7,665 nt of DNA from GCA-002282575 sp964646525 (GCA_964646525.1 CAZYER010000056.1:1-7665), one strand, 5' to 3'; positions 1-6,638 are shown, numbered from the stretch's first letter. The notes: a model not told the origin generated them from the letters alone. A program made the numbers and translations.

Positions 1-65
1 GATTGATTATTGGGGCGAAATTCTGCGAATTTACAGAAAAGATGTTGCATAATCCACTCCTAGCC

Positions 66-380
66 TTAACTGAAACTATGTTGATCTTGAATCGGTACAT
101 GCTGTTGTTCAATCTGCTCTCGCAAAAAGCTGGGCAGCTTTGACCACAAAGAAACATCAACCATAATTGGCAAGTTCGATTCTGAAAATCGGTCTTTAAT
201 ACTTTCTAACGCTTGCCAATCTATGTCATTGCTAAACAGCACCAAGTCAAGATCAGACCACTGCTTCGCCTTACCAGTAACACGGGAACCAAACGCCCAA
301 ACGGTGGTATTGGGTAAGGTCTGTGCTAGGATAACTTGAACTTCCTTAAGCCAAGCGATAGGAAGATCAATTGGCGGCAT
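66..380 (-). CDS. mntA: MntA-type minimal nucleotidyltransferase antitoxin
   Basis: The 104-residue product has the nucleotidyltransferase signature GSX10DXD: G31-S32 (GSRVTGK), then D43-L-D45 (SDLDLVLF). A probable third metal-binding aspartate is D75 in IMVDVS. In characterised HepT-MntA pairs this enzyme transfers AMP units from ATP onto a tyrosine of the HEPN toxin and so silences it; that role is taken from the family, not shown here. The ATG at 380 lies inside the end of hepT (14-nt overlap), which fits one translationally coupled transcript. The protein is at the short end for the family but keeps the whole catalytic core. Downstream, positions 1-65 hold no gene and no strong terminator. 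The nucleotidyltransferase call is firm. The antitoxin role rests on the partner gene and the exact motif match. Confidence 0.9.
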   Translation of the reverse strand: MPPIDLPIAWLKEVQVILAQTLPNTTVWAFGSRVTGKAKQWSDLDLVLFSNDIDWQALESIKDRFSESNLPIMVDVSLWSKLPSFLREQIEQQHVPIQDQHSFS

Positions 381-795
381 TTTTCAATCGCTCAATTAAT
401 TGCAACGCACTGGGTAAAAATTGATGTGCTACCAAAAAGATTTGGTGTGCCGTGGTTTGATCGTAAGTATGAGATGTCAAATTTCTCGCATCACCAAAAG
501 AAAACCATGACAAAGGATCATCAATCAATCGGTATTGCGCGGCCAATCGAAACAAATCTTTTCTTGTTCTAGGATGTTCGGCTTGGTCAGCATCAATGTT
601 CTCTCTAACCCAACGCTGTAACAGCTTCCAAGTCTGCTCATAAGCCACCTCAAACTGCTGAATCACACCAGCACGCAAGGTTTCTTGTAAGGGGTCTAAC
701 ACTTGCTCATTTAATGTTAAGTAATGATCACTGATGTGCAACGCTCTCTTCAGAGAATCCAGCGAATCATCTACCACTTGAAAGCTCAATCCCAT
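367..795 (-). CDS. hepT: HepT-like HEPN toxin (HI0074-family nucleotidyltransferase partner)
   Basis: The frame stays open up to 855, but the start is placed at the ATG at 795. An AAGGA site (803-807) sits 7 nt before it, and the 20 residues upstream do not look like family sequence. This gives 142 residues, mostly helical. The HEPN ribonuclease motif RX4HXY is intact: R104-N-L-T-S-H109-T-Y111. Residues 43-62 (VIQQFEVAYEQTWKLLQRW) match the HI0074-family core. In studied pairs, HepT is an RNase whose motif tyrosine is adenylylated by MntA. All three key residues are present, so the toxin could be active. The gene starts 81 nt after gspE with no terminator between them, so read-through from the secretion operon is possible; I see no convincing promoter in the gap. 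Confidence 0.9.
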   Translation of the reverse strand: MGLSFQVVDDSLDSLKRALHISDHYLTLNEQVLDPLQETLRAGVIQQFEVAYEQTWKLLQRWVRENIDADQAEHPRTRKDLFRLAAQYRLIDDPLSWFSFGDARNLTSHTYDQTTAHQIFLVAHQFLPSALQLIERLKNAAN

Positions 796-876
796 GACGC
801 CGTCCTTTTGCGTGTTAACCTGATATGAACTAAGTTTAACCCAACTGCATTGCAACCAATCAAGAATTTACCTTAA

Positions 877-2343
877 TTACCCCTGCGTGACTCTTAACAC
901 TTCGGCCAGCGTGGTATTGCCTGCCAACACCTGCTCGAAGCCGTTATCACGCAAACTCTTCATGCCCATACTGCGTACATAGGCTTCCATCGCTTGTTCA
1001 CTGTCGCCCGAATGAATGAGGTGACGTAAATTTTCATCCACACTAATCCATTCATAAATCGCCATACGCCCCGCAAAACCCGATGGGCAATCCGTGCTGC
1101 TGCCCGCTTCATACAAAGACAAAGGCACATCCACGGGACGCGAGAGTAAACGACACTCGGCTTCATCGGCAACACGGGTTATTTTGATATTTGGACACAG
1201 ACGACGCACCAGTCGTTGCGCTAAAATACCCACCAAGGATGATGCCAACAAGAAAGGTTCGACACCCATATCGCGCAAGCGGGTAATCGCGCCAATGGCA
1301 GTATTGGTGTGCAAGGTGGACAACACCAAGTGTCCCGTTAGTGAAGCTTGTACCGCAATTTGCGCCGTTTCACCATCACGGATTTCACCCACCATCACCA
1401 CATCTGGGTCTTGACGCAAAATGGCACGCAAGCCACGCGCAAAGGTCATGTCTGTTTTTAGGTTGACTTGGGTTTGACTGATGCCGTTGAGTTCATATTC
1501 TACAGGGTCTTCCACCGTCATGATGTTACGTTCGACCGCATTCAAGTGCGACAACGCCGCATACAGGGTGGTGGTTTTGCCCGAACCCGTCGGACCCGTG
1601 ACCAAAATAATGCCGTGCGCCTTGGCAAGGTTGCTTTCCATACCCGACAACACTTGTTCAGGCATTCCTAATTGCGATAGCGCCAACAAGCCAGCGCTCT
1701 TATCAAGCAGACGCAACACCACGCGTTCGCCATATTGCGACGGCAAGGTCGAAACGCGTAAATCGACCATACGTGAACCTAATTGCAAGGCAATACGACC
1801 ATCTTGCGGTAAGCGTTTTTCGGCAATGTCCAAGCGTGCCATCACCTTTAAGCGGGAAATCAGCAGGGGCGCAAAGGTGGCTTTAGGTTCAAGTACCGTT
1901 TGCAACATCCCATCCATACGAAAACGCACACGAAGCTTATCTTCAAAGGGTTCTAAGTGAATATCGGAGGCTTTACGTTTAATCGCTTCAGCCAAGGTGG
2001 CATTCAGGAAACGAATCACGGGGGCTTCATCATTAGAGGCGAGCAGATCTTCTTTTTGTACGCGCATTAAATCGAAGGCATCGCTCATGTCTAATTCATC
2101 GAGCATACTTTCACTGCCTGACAATTCGCCGCCATCGGCATAGACACGCGACACAGCCACTTCATACTGAGCCTCTGTTACCCGAAGTAATTCTGGCGCA
2201 ACGGCATGACTGGCACGCAAACCTTCTTGAATAGCAGAAACACTGGCATTGGGACGCACCAGTAAGCGCCATCCTTCCAATTCATGCACCAACAATACCC
2301 CTTGCCCTTGCACAAAATGGTAAGGGAAACGCTGGCTACTCAT
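877..2343 (-). CDS. gspE: GspE, type II secretion system ATPase
   Basis: This is the cytoplasmic hexameric ATPase that powers pseudopilus assembly in type II secretion. The 488 residues are close to the usual ~500. An N-terminal domain (1-100) is followed by the N2 domain (ASDIHLEPFEDKLRVRFRMDG region, 125-145) and the catalytic domain. That domain has Walker A GPTGSGKTT (250-258, Lys256), an Asp box around 276-285 (TVEDPVEY), Walker B VVMVGEIRD (315-323, Glu320) and a His box around 338-347. The zinc module normally carries two CXXC pairs. Here the first is CPNI (C383) and the second DCPSGF (C419), with one extra Cys at 397, so the tetracysteine site is decayed. The start is fixed because TGA directly precedes the ATG in frame. 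It follows gspD by 10 nt without a clear Shine-Dalgarno, suggesting coupling. PilB or MshE is less likely, given the gspC-gspD neighbours. Confidence 0.95.
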   Translation of the reverse strand: MSSQRFPYHFVQGQGVLLVHELEGWRLLVRPNASVSAIQEGLRASHAVAPELLRVTEAQYEVAVSRVYADGGELSGSESMLDELDMSDAFDLMRVQKEDLLASNDEAPVIRFLNATLAEAIKRKASDIHLEPFEDKLRVRFRMDGMLQTVLEPKATFAPLLISRLKVMARLDIAEKRLPQDGRIALQLGSRMVDLRVSTLPSQYGERVVLRLLDKSAGLLALSQLGMPEQVLSGMESNLAKAHGIILVTGPTGSGKTTTLYAALSHLNAVERNIMTVEDPVEYELNGISQTQVNLKTDMTFARGLRAILRQDPDVVMVGEIRDGETAQIAVQASLTGHLVLSTLHTNTAIGAITRLRDMGVEPFLLASSLVGILAQRLVRRLCPNIKITRVADEAECRLLSRPVDVPLSLYEAGSSTDCPSGFAGRMAIYEWISVDENLRHLIHSGDSEQAMEAYVRSMGMKSLRDNGFEQVLAGNTTLAEVLRVTQG

Positions 2344-2353
2344 TCACAAGCAC

Positions 2354-4456
2354 TCATGGGCGTAGTGGCTCACTGGTCATGTTTAAGCGATCTTCGACGG
2401 GCGCTGGCGTAGCACGTTTGGCAATGACAAAATCTTCTGCCAATAACTCGCTGGCATTCAGTGGCAAACGTGGTGAAACCAATTCGCGTTGATTGGTCTG
2501 CTTACGCTGAATCAAGCCTTCCGACTGTTGCTGTAACTTATTGTATTTGGAAGCCGCATAGGCCACCGCAAGCTGGTCATCACGCACAATACGGGGACGC
2601 AAGAACACCATTAGGTTCTTACGCGCAATTTTATTTTCTTTATAAGAAAACAATGCCCCCAATACGGGAATATCCCCTAGCACTGGCACTTTCGATAAGG
2701 ATTCGCTCTCAGACTCATCCATCAAACCGCCCAGCACCACCAAATTACCATCGGAAACCAACACATTGGTTTTAATTTCACGCTTAGAAGTGACTAAATC
2801 GACTGAACCCAAGGTGGTTTTTGAATTAGGCACAAGGCTAGAAACCGACTGTTCAATTTCCAAACGAATACTATCACCTTCATTAATTTGCGGCTTCACC
2901 TTTAACTTTAAGCCGACATCTTGGCGCTTAATGGTCTGGAAAGGGCTTCCTATCGTCCCAACCGCCCCACCCACGCCTGTACTGGCATAGCTGCCTGTGC
3001 TAAACGGAACTTCTTGACCCACAATCATACTGGCTTCTTCGTTGTCCATCGTCACCAACGAAGGCGTTGAAAGGATGTTATTGTCGGTATTGGAACGCAA
3101 AGCACGCAACAATGCCCCCCAACCTTGGTCATTGCCATAACTTTCACCCGCAATGGCTGTGACACCAGCCCCACTGACCGAACCTAATGCACCCGCTGTA
3201 CCGCCTGTCGCCATGCCCGTAGCGATATTTTTTAAACTATCGTCCAGACTAAATACCCCAGCACCGTTTGGAACAACCGCGACCCAGCTTGCGCCCAATT
3301 GCTGACGCTGTTCTTCTGAAACTTCAGCAATAATTGCTTCAATAATCACCTGCGCACGACGCACATCGAGCCGACGAATGACCTCACGCAAGGTTGAAAT
3401 GAGTTGTGGCGGAGCGCTAATCACCAAGGCATTCATGCGTTCATCCGCTTCGATACTGATGTCACTATCCGAACCACCTGCCTTTTTCTTACTGGCTTTG
3501 CTCGCACCCGCCACAGCTACCGACTTCAATCCGCCGTCACCGATATTCGGCTCTGCTCCCTCGCCCGCTTGCTGCTCGACCGCCGCCAAGGTTGAACCTG
3601 CCCCAGCGATATTCTGTAAAATCGGTGCTAAATCCGTCGCTTTGGCATACTGTAAGTAGATAACTTGAACACGCCCTTGCTGTTGTACAGGAGAATCAAT
3701 TTGCGCCAGCAAAGCACGTGCCGCCATCCGTTGCGCTTCGCCACCCGACAAAATGAGTCGATTGGCACGCAAATCGGGAGCAACCACTAAGGCAAGCTCT
3801 TTATCCAGACCCGTATTGAGTGTTTTCATAAGGCTAGTGGCTTCTTCAGCTGACAGATAATTCAACTGCACCACTTCATAACTGTGCTGAAACGGCACAT
3901 CGACACGCGACACCACTTCTTTGATACGCGCAATATTGCCCGAACGATCAGTGACAATCAGCTTATTCGAATCGGGATTCGCCACCAAATGCCCTTCGTT
4001 CGCCACTAAAGGACGTAACAAAGCAACCAGCTTATTCGCCGACACATGCTTTAAGCTAATCACTTGCGTTACCCAATCATCTTCATCTCGACTCGCACCG
4101 ACACGCTGCGCTCGGTCACGCACCACATTCACGGGCACAATTTCGACCAAATCGCCATTTTCCAGCGCGGCAAAGCCGTGTACTTTCAGAAAAGACAGAA
4201 AGGTTTGATACAGCTTATTTGGCTGCAATCCCGTATTGGTGGTAAAACTCACCTTGGCTTTAACACGAGGGTCAATGACAAAGTTCTTTCCTGTTACCTG
4301 CGCTACCGCCTCAGCCACTTGAGCAATTTCGACTTCTTTAAGGTTAATCACCATTGCCGCTTCTTTCGAGCTGGGCGCTGTGGGAGCCGCCTGCGCAGAA
4401 GCACAACTTATCGCGCCCACCAACAACCAAACACCCAGTTGAATTCTTTTTACCAT
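2354..4456 (-). CDS. gspD: GspD, type II secretion system secretin
   Basis: This is the outer-membrane channel subunit of the type II secretion system. The frame opens at 4555, but ATG 4456 is chosen because a typical signal peptide follows it at once: K3-R4, a hydrophobic core, and cleavage probably after AQA at 21-23. AGGA lies about 12 nt upstream. The product has 700 residues: N0 (about 34-109), N1 (130-190), N2 (193-257), and N3 (262-370) with a Gly/Ser/Lys-rich insert at about 285-333. The secretin barrel spans about 375-625, including the signature VPVLGDIPVLGALF at 590-603. A C-terminal tail of about 70 residues could hold a pilotin-binding region. The ATG overlaps the gspC stop by 7 nt (ATGGTAA). 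Cys18 lies in the signal peptide without a good lipobox (AISC), so lipidation is doubtful. Identification is firm; the start is fairly firm. Confidence 0.95.
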   Translation of the reverse strand: MVKRIQLGVWLLVGAISCASAQAAPTAPSSKEAAMVINLKEVEIAQVAEAVAQVTGKNFVIDPRVKAKVSFTTNTGLQPNKLYQTFLSFLKVHGFAALENGDLVEIVPVNVVRDRAQRVGASRDEDDWVTQVISLKHVSANKLVALLRPLVANEGHLVANPDSNKLIVTDRSGNIARIKEVVSRVDVPFQHSYEVVQLNYLSAEEATSLMKTLNTGLDKELALVVAPDLRANRLILSGGEAQRMAARALLAQIDSPVQQQGRVQVIYLQYAKATDLAPILQNIAGAGSTLAAVEQQAGEGAEPNIGDGGLKSVAVAGASKASKKKAGGSDSDISIEADERMNALVISAPPQLISTLREVIRRLDVRRAQVIIEAIIAEVSEEQRQQLGASWVAVVPNGAGVFSLDDSLKNIATGMATGGTAGALGSVSGAGVTAIAGESYGNDQGWGALLRALRSNTDNNILSTPSLVTMDNEEASMIVGQEVPFSTGSYASTGVGGAVGTIGSPFQTIKRQDVGLKLKVKPQINEGDSIRLEIEQSVSSLVPNSKTTLGSVDLVTSKREIKTNVLVSDGNLVVLGGLMDESESESLSKVPVLGDIPVLGALFSYKENKIARKNLMVFLRPRIVRDDQLAVAYAASKYNKLQQQSEGLIQRKQTNQRELVSPRLPLNASELLAEDFVIAKRATPAPVEDRLNMTSEPLRP

Positions 4457-5298
4457 GTGACCGACCATTCCTGTTCTTTTCCTGCTCGTAATACTTTCAC
4501 GCTCGCACCTGCGCCATCTAACACGCTCGGCAAGCTGGCTAATTTCGTCATCCATTCACTCATGGCTTGTCCATTCAGCGCCACCAACTGGTCACCGACC
4601 ATAAAACCCAACTGCTTAAAAATCGCCTCTTGTCCTGCTTTGGGTTGCACCAACACACTCACCAAACGACCATTGTCGAATTGAGGTTGAATATTAAGCC
4701 ACTGCATGGCACTGGTGGGGTTTTGTTTGGCTTGCGCACGTAATTCGCTCAAATTTACCGTGCTAGTGCTGGGTGTGGTAACTGAAACTACGGTGCTGGC
4801 GGGTGTTGCTTTAGACAAGCTGAGTGTTTTAGCGCCCTGTCTGGTGAGTAACACCACCTGTTGCGCTTCTATGCGTTCGACCTTAACCCCATGAGACGTG
4901 AGTTGTTGCTCTTGCAACCAAATTAATGCACCACCATTACCTTGTTGTACTAACGCGAGCTTGGTGCTGTCATCGACAAGCACCCCGAATAGTTGCCAAC
5001 CATTCAGCACACTGGCATCGGCAAACACATCACTGGCGCTGGAAGTAGTAATCGAGTTAGCGGTAGGGAATAGGTGTTGCCATTGATAAGCGGCTTGAGT
5101 TGTAGCGACTTTAAGCTGCGTGACCACTGGCACAGTCTCCGCTGGCGTAACCATCCACCAGAGCAAACGTGCACTTTGCCACGCTAATAAAGTCAGCAAC
5201 AAGACAGAAACAGCCCGACGTACCCAAGTGCGATTAAGCAGAGCTAAGAATTTGACGGGTGAGGAAATGAGGTTTCCTGAAAATAAAAGCGGTTTCAT
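4450..5298 (-). CDS. gspC: GspC, type II secretion inner-membrane protein with PDZ domain
   Basis: GspC links the inner-membrane platform to the secretin. Its homology-region domain binds GspD N0, and its C-terminal PDZ (or coiled-coil) domain helps select substrates. In these 282 residues I see a short cytoplasmic N-terminus, one membrane helix at about 27-50 (AVSVLLLTLLAW), and the homology region at about 95-160, starting near LNGWQLFGVLVDD. A Ser/Thr-rich linker runs over about 165-185. The PDZ domain covers about 195-282, with the loop GFMVGDQLVALNG at 231-243. It is the first gene of gspCDE and overlaps gspD by 7 nt. There is no Shine-Dalgarno before the ATG. Instead a perfect TATAAT ends 7 nt upstream, so the message may be leaderless. 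No gspF-M genes are in the window. Confidence 0.93.
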   Translation of the reverse strand: MKPLLFSGNLISSPVKFLALLNRTWVRRAVSVLLLTLLAWQSARLLWWMVTPAETVPVVTQLKVATTQAAYQWQHLFPTANSITTSSASDVFADASVLNGWQLFGVLVDDSTKLALVQQGNGGALIWLQEQQLTSHGVKVERIEAQQVVLLTRQGAKTLSLSKATPASTVVSVTTPSTSTVNLSELRAQAKQNPTSAMQWLNIQPQFDNGRLVSVLVQPKAGQEAIFKQLGFMVGDQLVALNGQAMSEWMTKLASLPSVLDGAGASVKVLRAGKEQEWSVTW

Positions 5299-5305
5299 TA
5301 AGCGT

Positions 5306-5311
5306 ATTATA
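5306..5311 (-). promoter_or_regulatory. Consensus -10 box for gspCDE
   Basis: Read on the minus strand this is TATAAT, followed by ACGCTTA and then the gspC ATG. Transcription normally starts 6-8 nt after a -10 box, which here is the start codon itself. No good -35 box lies at 17 nt (TTATTT); a TTGATT lies 21 nt upstream. The match to the -10 consensus is directly visible; promoter activity is inferred. Confidence 0.5.
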
Positions 5312-5446
5312 AAGGTTTTATGTGACAGAAATAATCAACTTAACGCTTTTATTCGGGTGATTCATGCAAGCGTCCCACGCTCAACAAAAGGCTGCCAATA
5401 AATAAGTTAGCTTGCTTAATACCTAACCGGGCTTCAGAATGATTAG

Positions 5447-5470
5447 GCCATTACATTGTTATGAAATGGC
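5447..5470 (-). other. Hairpin just after the coiled-coil gene
   Basis: GCCATT (5447-5452) pairs with AATGGC (5465-5470). One A/A mismatch and a further CAT/ATG pairing close a four-base loop. It begins 2 nt after the stop codon of the coiled-coil gene. No T-run follows on either strand, so it is not a canonical intrinsic terminator. It may be a 3' stabilising or processing structure. Confidence 0.35.
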
Positions 5471-5471
5471 A

Positions 5472-5861
5472 TCAACCTACCGCAGGCAAATAACGAATCG
5501 CCGCCACCACACCAGCACCTATGGCTAAGGTTGTTGCAAATGACCAAATCATAAAGCGGTCGATACGTGTGGTGAGTGCCTCGAAGCGTTTATCAACTTG
5601 CTCGAAGCGTTTGTCCATATCTTTACGCAGTTCAAGCATTTCATGACTTAATCGCTCGTTCATCGCTTGCATGTCACTGCTTAACTTAGTGTTAAGTTTT
5701 TGCATATCACTACGCAAATCCTGATCTAAATGCGCAAAGTGGTTGGTTTGTGCTTTGAGCATTAAAATAATCATCTCTTCGTTGGAGATCTTTTCTTTGT
5801 CGAGCTTTAAGATAATTAATTTCTTTGCTTTTGGCATCCAGCCAAGTGTCGAACACATCAT
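5472..5861 (-). CDS. Small coiled-coil protein with C-terminal membrane anchor, probably frameshifted at its 5' end
   Basis: I do not recognise a named function. The reading frame gives 129 residues. A helical segment KISNEEMIILMLKAQTNHF (24-42) is followed by a long heptad-like coiled coil (about 44-102) with the near-repeat DKRFEQV / DKRFEAL. A single membrane helix at about 104-124 (WSFATTLAIGAGVVAAI) leaves a five-residue tail. Such proteins are usually tail-anchored in the inner membrane with the coil in the cytoplasm. The first ~18 residues (MMCSTLGW...) look unlike the rest, and the ATGATG start at 5861/5858 has no ribosome binding site. A better start, with AGGGA 7 nt upstream, lies at 5871 in another frame (see the neighbouring entry). 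The true gene is therefore probably 5871-5472 with a 1-nt shift near 5807. The gene body is well supported as coding; the start is not. Confidence 0.65.
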   Translation of the reverse strand: MMCSTLGWMPKAKKLIILKLDKEKISNEEMIILMLKAQTNHFAHLDQDLRSDMQKLNTKLSSDMQAMNERLSHEMLELRKDMDKRFEQVDKRFEALTTRIDRFMIWSFATTLAIGAGVVAAIRYLPAVG

Positions 5862-5871
5862 TCTCGAACAT
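5710..5871 (-). other. Out-of-frame 5' end of the coiled-coil gene (frameshift candidate)
   Basis: The ATG at 5871 has AGGGA at 5879-5883, 7 nt upstream. It opens a 53-codon frame beginning MFENDVFDTWLDAKSK and reaching ...EINYLK at about 5806. Skipping one base in the CTTAAAG stretch (about 5805-5811) joins it smoothly to LDKEKISNEEM in the main frame. Left in its own frame, it runs through basic, unlike sequence to a TAG at 5710. This fits a 1-nt insertion, a sequencing error or a +1 recoding site. The first two are more likely, as no stop or rare codon stalls the ribosome there. Confidence 0.5.
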
Positions 5872-5923
5872 AATCACATCCCTGTTGTTGATGCGCTCAG
5901 TTTAGCATAGTTAATTGTCAAGC

Positions 5924-5954
5924 AAAAACGATTATGCCCTCTCACAACGAGGGC
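5924..5954 (-). terminator. Candidate intrinsic terminator after brnTA
   Basis: GCCCTC and GAGGGC form a perfect 6-bp GC-rich stem (5936-5941 with 5949-5954) around a 7-nt loop. On the minus strand it is followed 7 nt later by TTTTT (5924-5928). The gap before the T-run makes it imperfect. It lies about 70 nt past the brnA stop and before the coiled-coil gene, a sensible place to end the toxin-antitoxin transcript. Confidence 0.5.
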
Positions 5955-5964
5955 AAGGAAATTT

Positions 5965-5994
5965 AGCGGAACGGTTATCGTCAGAGCAACCCAC
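5965..5994. repeat. Imperfect direct repeat, copy A (downstream of brnA)
   Basis: The plus strand reads AGCGGAACGGTTATCG, then TCAGAGCAACCCAC. Against copy B (6676-6706) it differs by four substitutions and one single-base gap, about 26 of 31 aligned positions identical, in the same orientation. Both copies are noncoding and together bracket the brnTA cassette. Confidence 0.65.
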
Positions 5995-6026
5995 ACCAAA
6001 ACAACCAAACCTGAAAGGCTCAAAAC

Positions 6027-6371
6027 TTAATGTGCACACGAATCATTTTTATGCGCTTTTACCCACTCTCGCATCGCATCGTTGACGCGCGTTTGCCAGC
6101 CCGCACCCGTTGCTTTTAATTCGAGCAATACATCTTCATCGAATCGTATGGTGGTTGCTTTTTTAGTTGGTTTCTTTTGCAGACCTCTAACACGCCTAGC
6201 AGCCAATTGCTGCGTTAATTCAGTCATCGAGCGACTCACAATAGCGTTTTGCCAATCGTCTGGCTGTGTCTCTGGGTTATCGCTGTCTGCTACGGCAAGG
6301 GTAGCAGCTTCCATTGCGGCGGTTATATCTGCCCGACTAAAGAACGGCTTTGAAGTAGCTTGCTGTTTCAT
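6027..6371 (-). CDS. brnA: BrnA-family antitoxin
   Basis: This is the DNA-binding antitoxin of a BrnT/BrnA type II toxin-antitoxin pair. It neutralises BrnT and, by family knowledge, represses its own promoter. The frame opens at 6401, but ATG 6371 is preferred because GGTGA (6377-6381) sits 5 nt upstream; the earlier ATGs have no site. That gives 114 residues. The C-terminal part (about 71-108) matches the BrnA ribbon-helix-helix region: a strand TTIRFDEDVLLELKATG, then GWQTRVNDAMREWV. The N-terminal half (about 1-65) would wrap the toxin. The gene overlaps brnT by 35 nt, the usual toxin-first order for this family. The family call is confident; the start is less so. Confidence 0.85.
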   Translation of the reverse strand: MKQQATSKPFFSRADITAAMEAATLAVADSDNPETQPDDWQNAIVSRSMTELTQQLAARRVRGLQKKPTKKATTIRFDEDVLLELKATGAGWQTRVNDAMREWVKAHKNDSCAH

Positions 6372-6603
6372 TTTTATCACCATATCGACAAGAAATTGCA
6401 TGAGGCACAGGATGACGATCTGTCCAAATCAACACGACAACACGCCCTTTTAGCCAGCACAGACTTTTTAGTCGCTGCTCTGCATAATCACAACGGTCAT
6501 CTTCTTTAGTTAGCATGGGTGCATCGAACACAGCAACACAATCGGCTAAATCAATGCCGTGCTTTTTTAGGTTGCTTTGTCGTTTTGCTTCATCATATGT
6601 CAT
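6337..6603 (-). CDS. brnT: BrnT-family ribonuclease toxin (DUF497)
   Basis: The 88 residues begin with the typical DUF497 block: DEAKRQSNLKKHGIDLADCVAVFD lies across about 4-27. EDDRCDYAEQR (34-44) follows, then a strand GRVVVLIWTDR (53-63), and a C-terminal block HAISCRYGDKNETASYF (68-84). BrnT toxins have a RelE-like fold and block translation by cutting RNA; this is family knowledge. Length and blocks are normal, so the toxin looks intact, although the usual 'ISLRKA' block reads ISCRYG here. The ATG at 6603 has no Shine-Dalgarno. A -10-like TACAAT ends 6 nt before it, overlapped by an inverted repeat, suggesting an autoregulated, possibly leaderless start. The antitoxin gene follows with a 35-nt overlap. 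Confidence 0.87.
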   Translation of the reverse strand: MTYDEAKRQSNLKKHGIDLADCVAVFDAPMLTKEDDRCDYAEQRLKSLCWLKGRVVVLIWTDRHPVPHAISCRYGDKNETASYFKAVL

Positions 6604-6609
6604 GGGTTT

Positions 6610-6638
6610 ATTGTATTAACAATTAGGTTATTTGTACA
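6610..6638 (-). promoter_or_regulatory. brnTA promoter with overlapping operator candidate
   Basis: On the minus strand TGTACA (6633-6638, 4/6 to the -35 consensus) is followed after exactly 17 nt by TACAAT (6610-6615, 5/6 to the -10 consensus). An inverted repeat ATTGT-TAAT-ACAAT (6610-6623) covers the -10 box, where a repressor such as BrnA could block transcription. The sequences are visible; binding by BrnA is inferred. Confidence 0.5.

Noticed and set aside
21..38. TTCTG...CAGAA hairpin downstream of mntA
   Set aside because: The stem is only five mostly A/T-rich pairs and no T-run follows on the minus strand.
4064..4684. 206-codon plus-strand frame antisense to gspC and gspD
   Set aside because: Composition and lack of motifs mark it as the complement of real coding sequence.
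5120..5401. 93-codon plus-strand frame running from inside gspC into the gap upstream
   Set aside because: It is mostly antisense to gspC, has no recognisable domain and no supporting ribosome binding site.
5406..5427. GTTAG...CTAAC pairing in the gap between gspC and the coiled-coil gene
   Set aside because: Five base pairs around a 12-nt loop with no T-run is too weak to call a terminator.
5916..5921. Perfect TTGACA upstream of the coiled-coil gene
   Set aside because: No -10-like hexamer lies 16-18 nt downstream; the nearest (TATGCT, TAAACT) are 6 and 11 nt away.
5955..6026. Short minus-strand frame ending in a zinc-ribbon-like CPRCE
   Set aside because: It is only about 30 codons with no start, and lies over repeat copy A and the terminator hairpin. 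A chance match is more likely.
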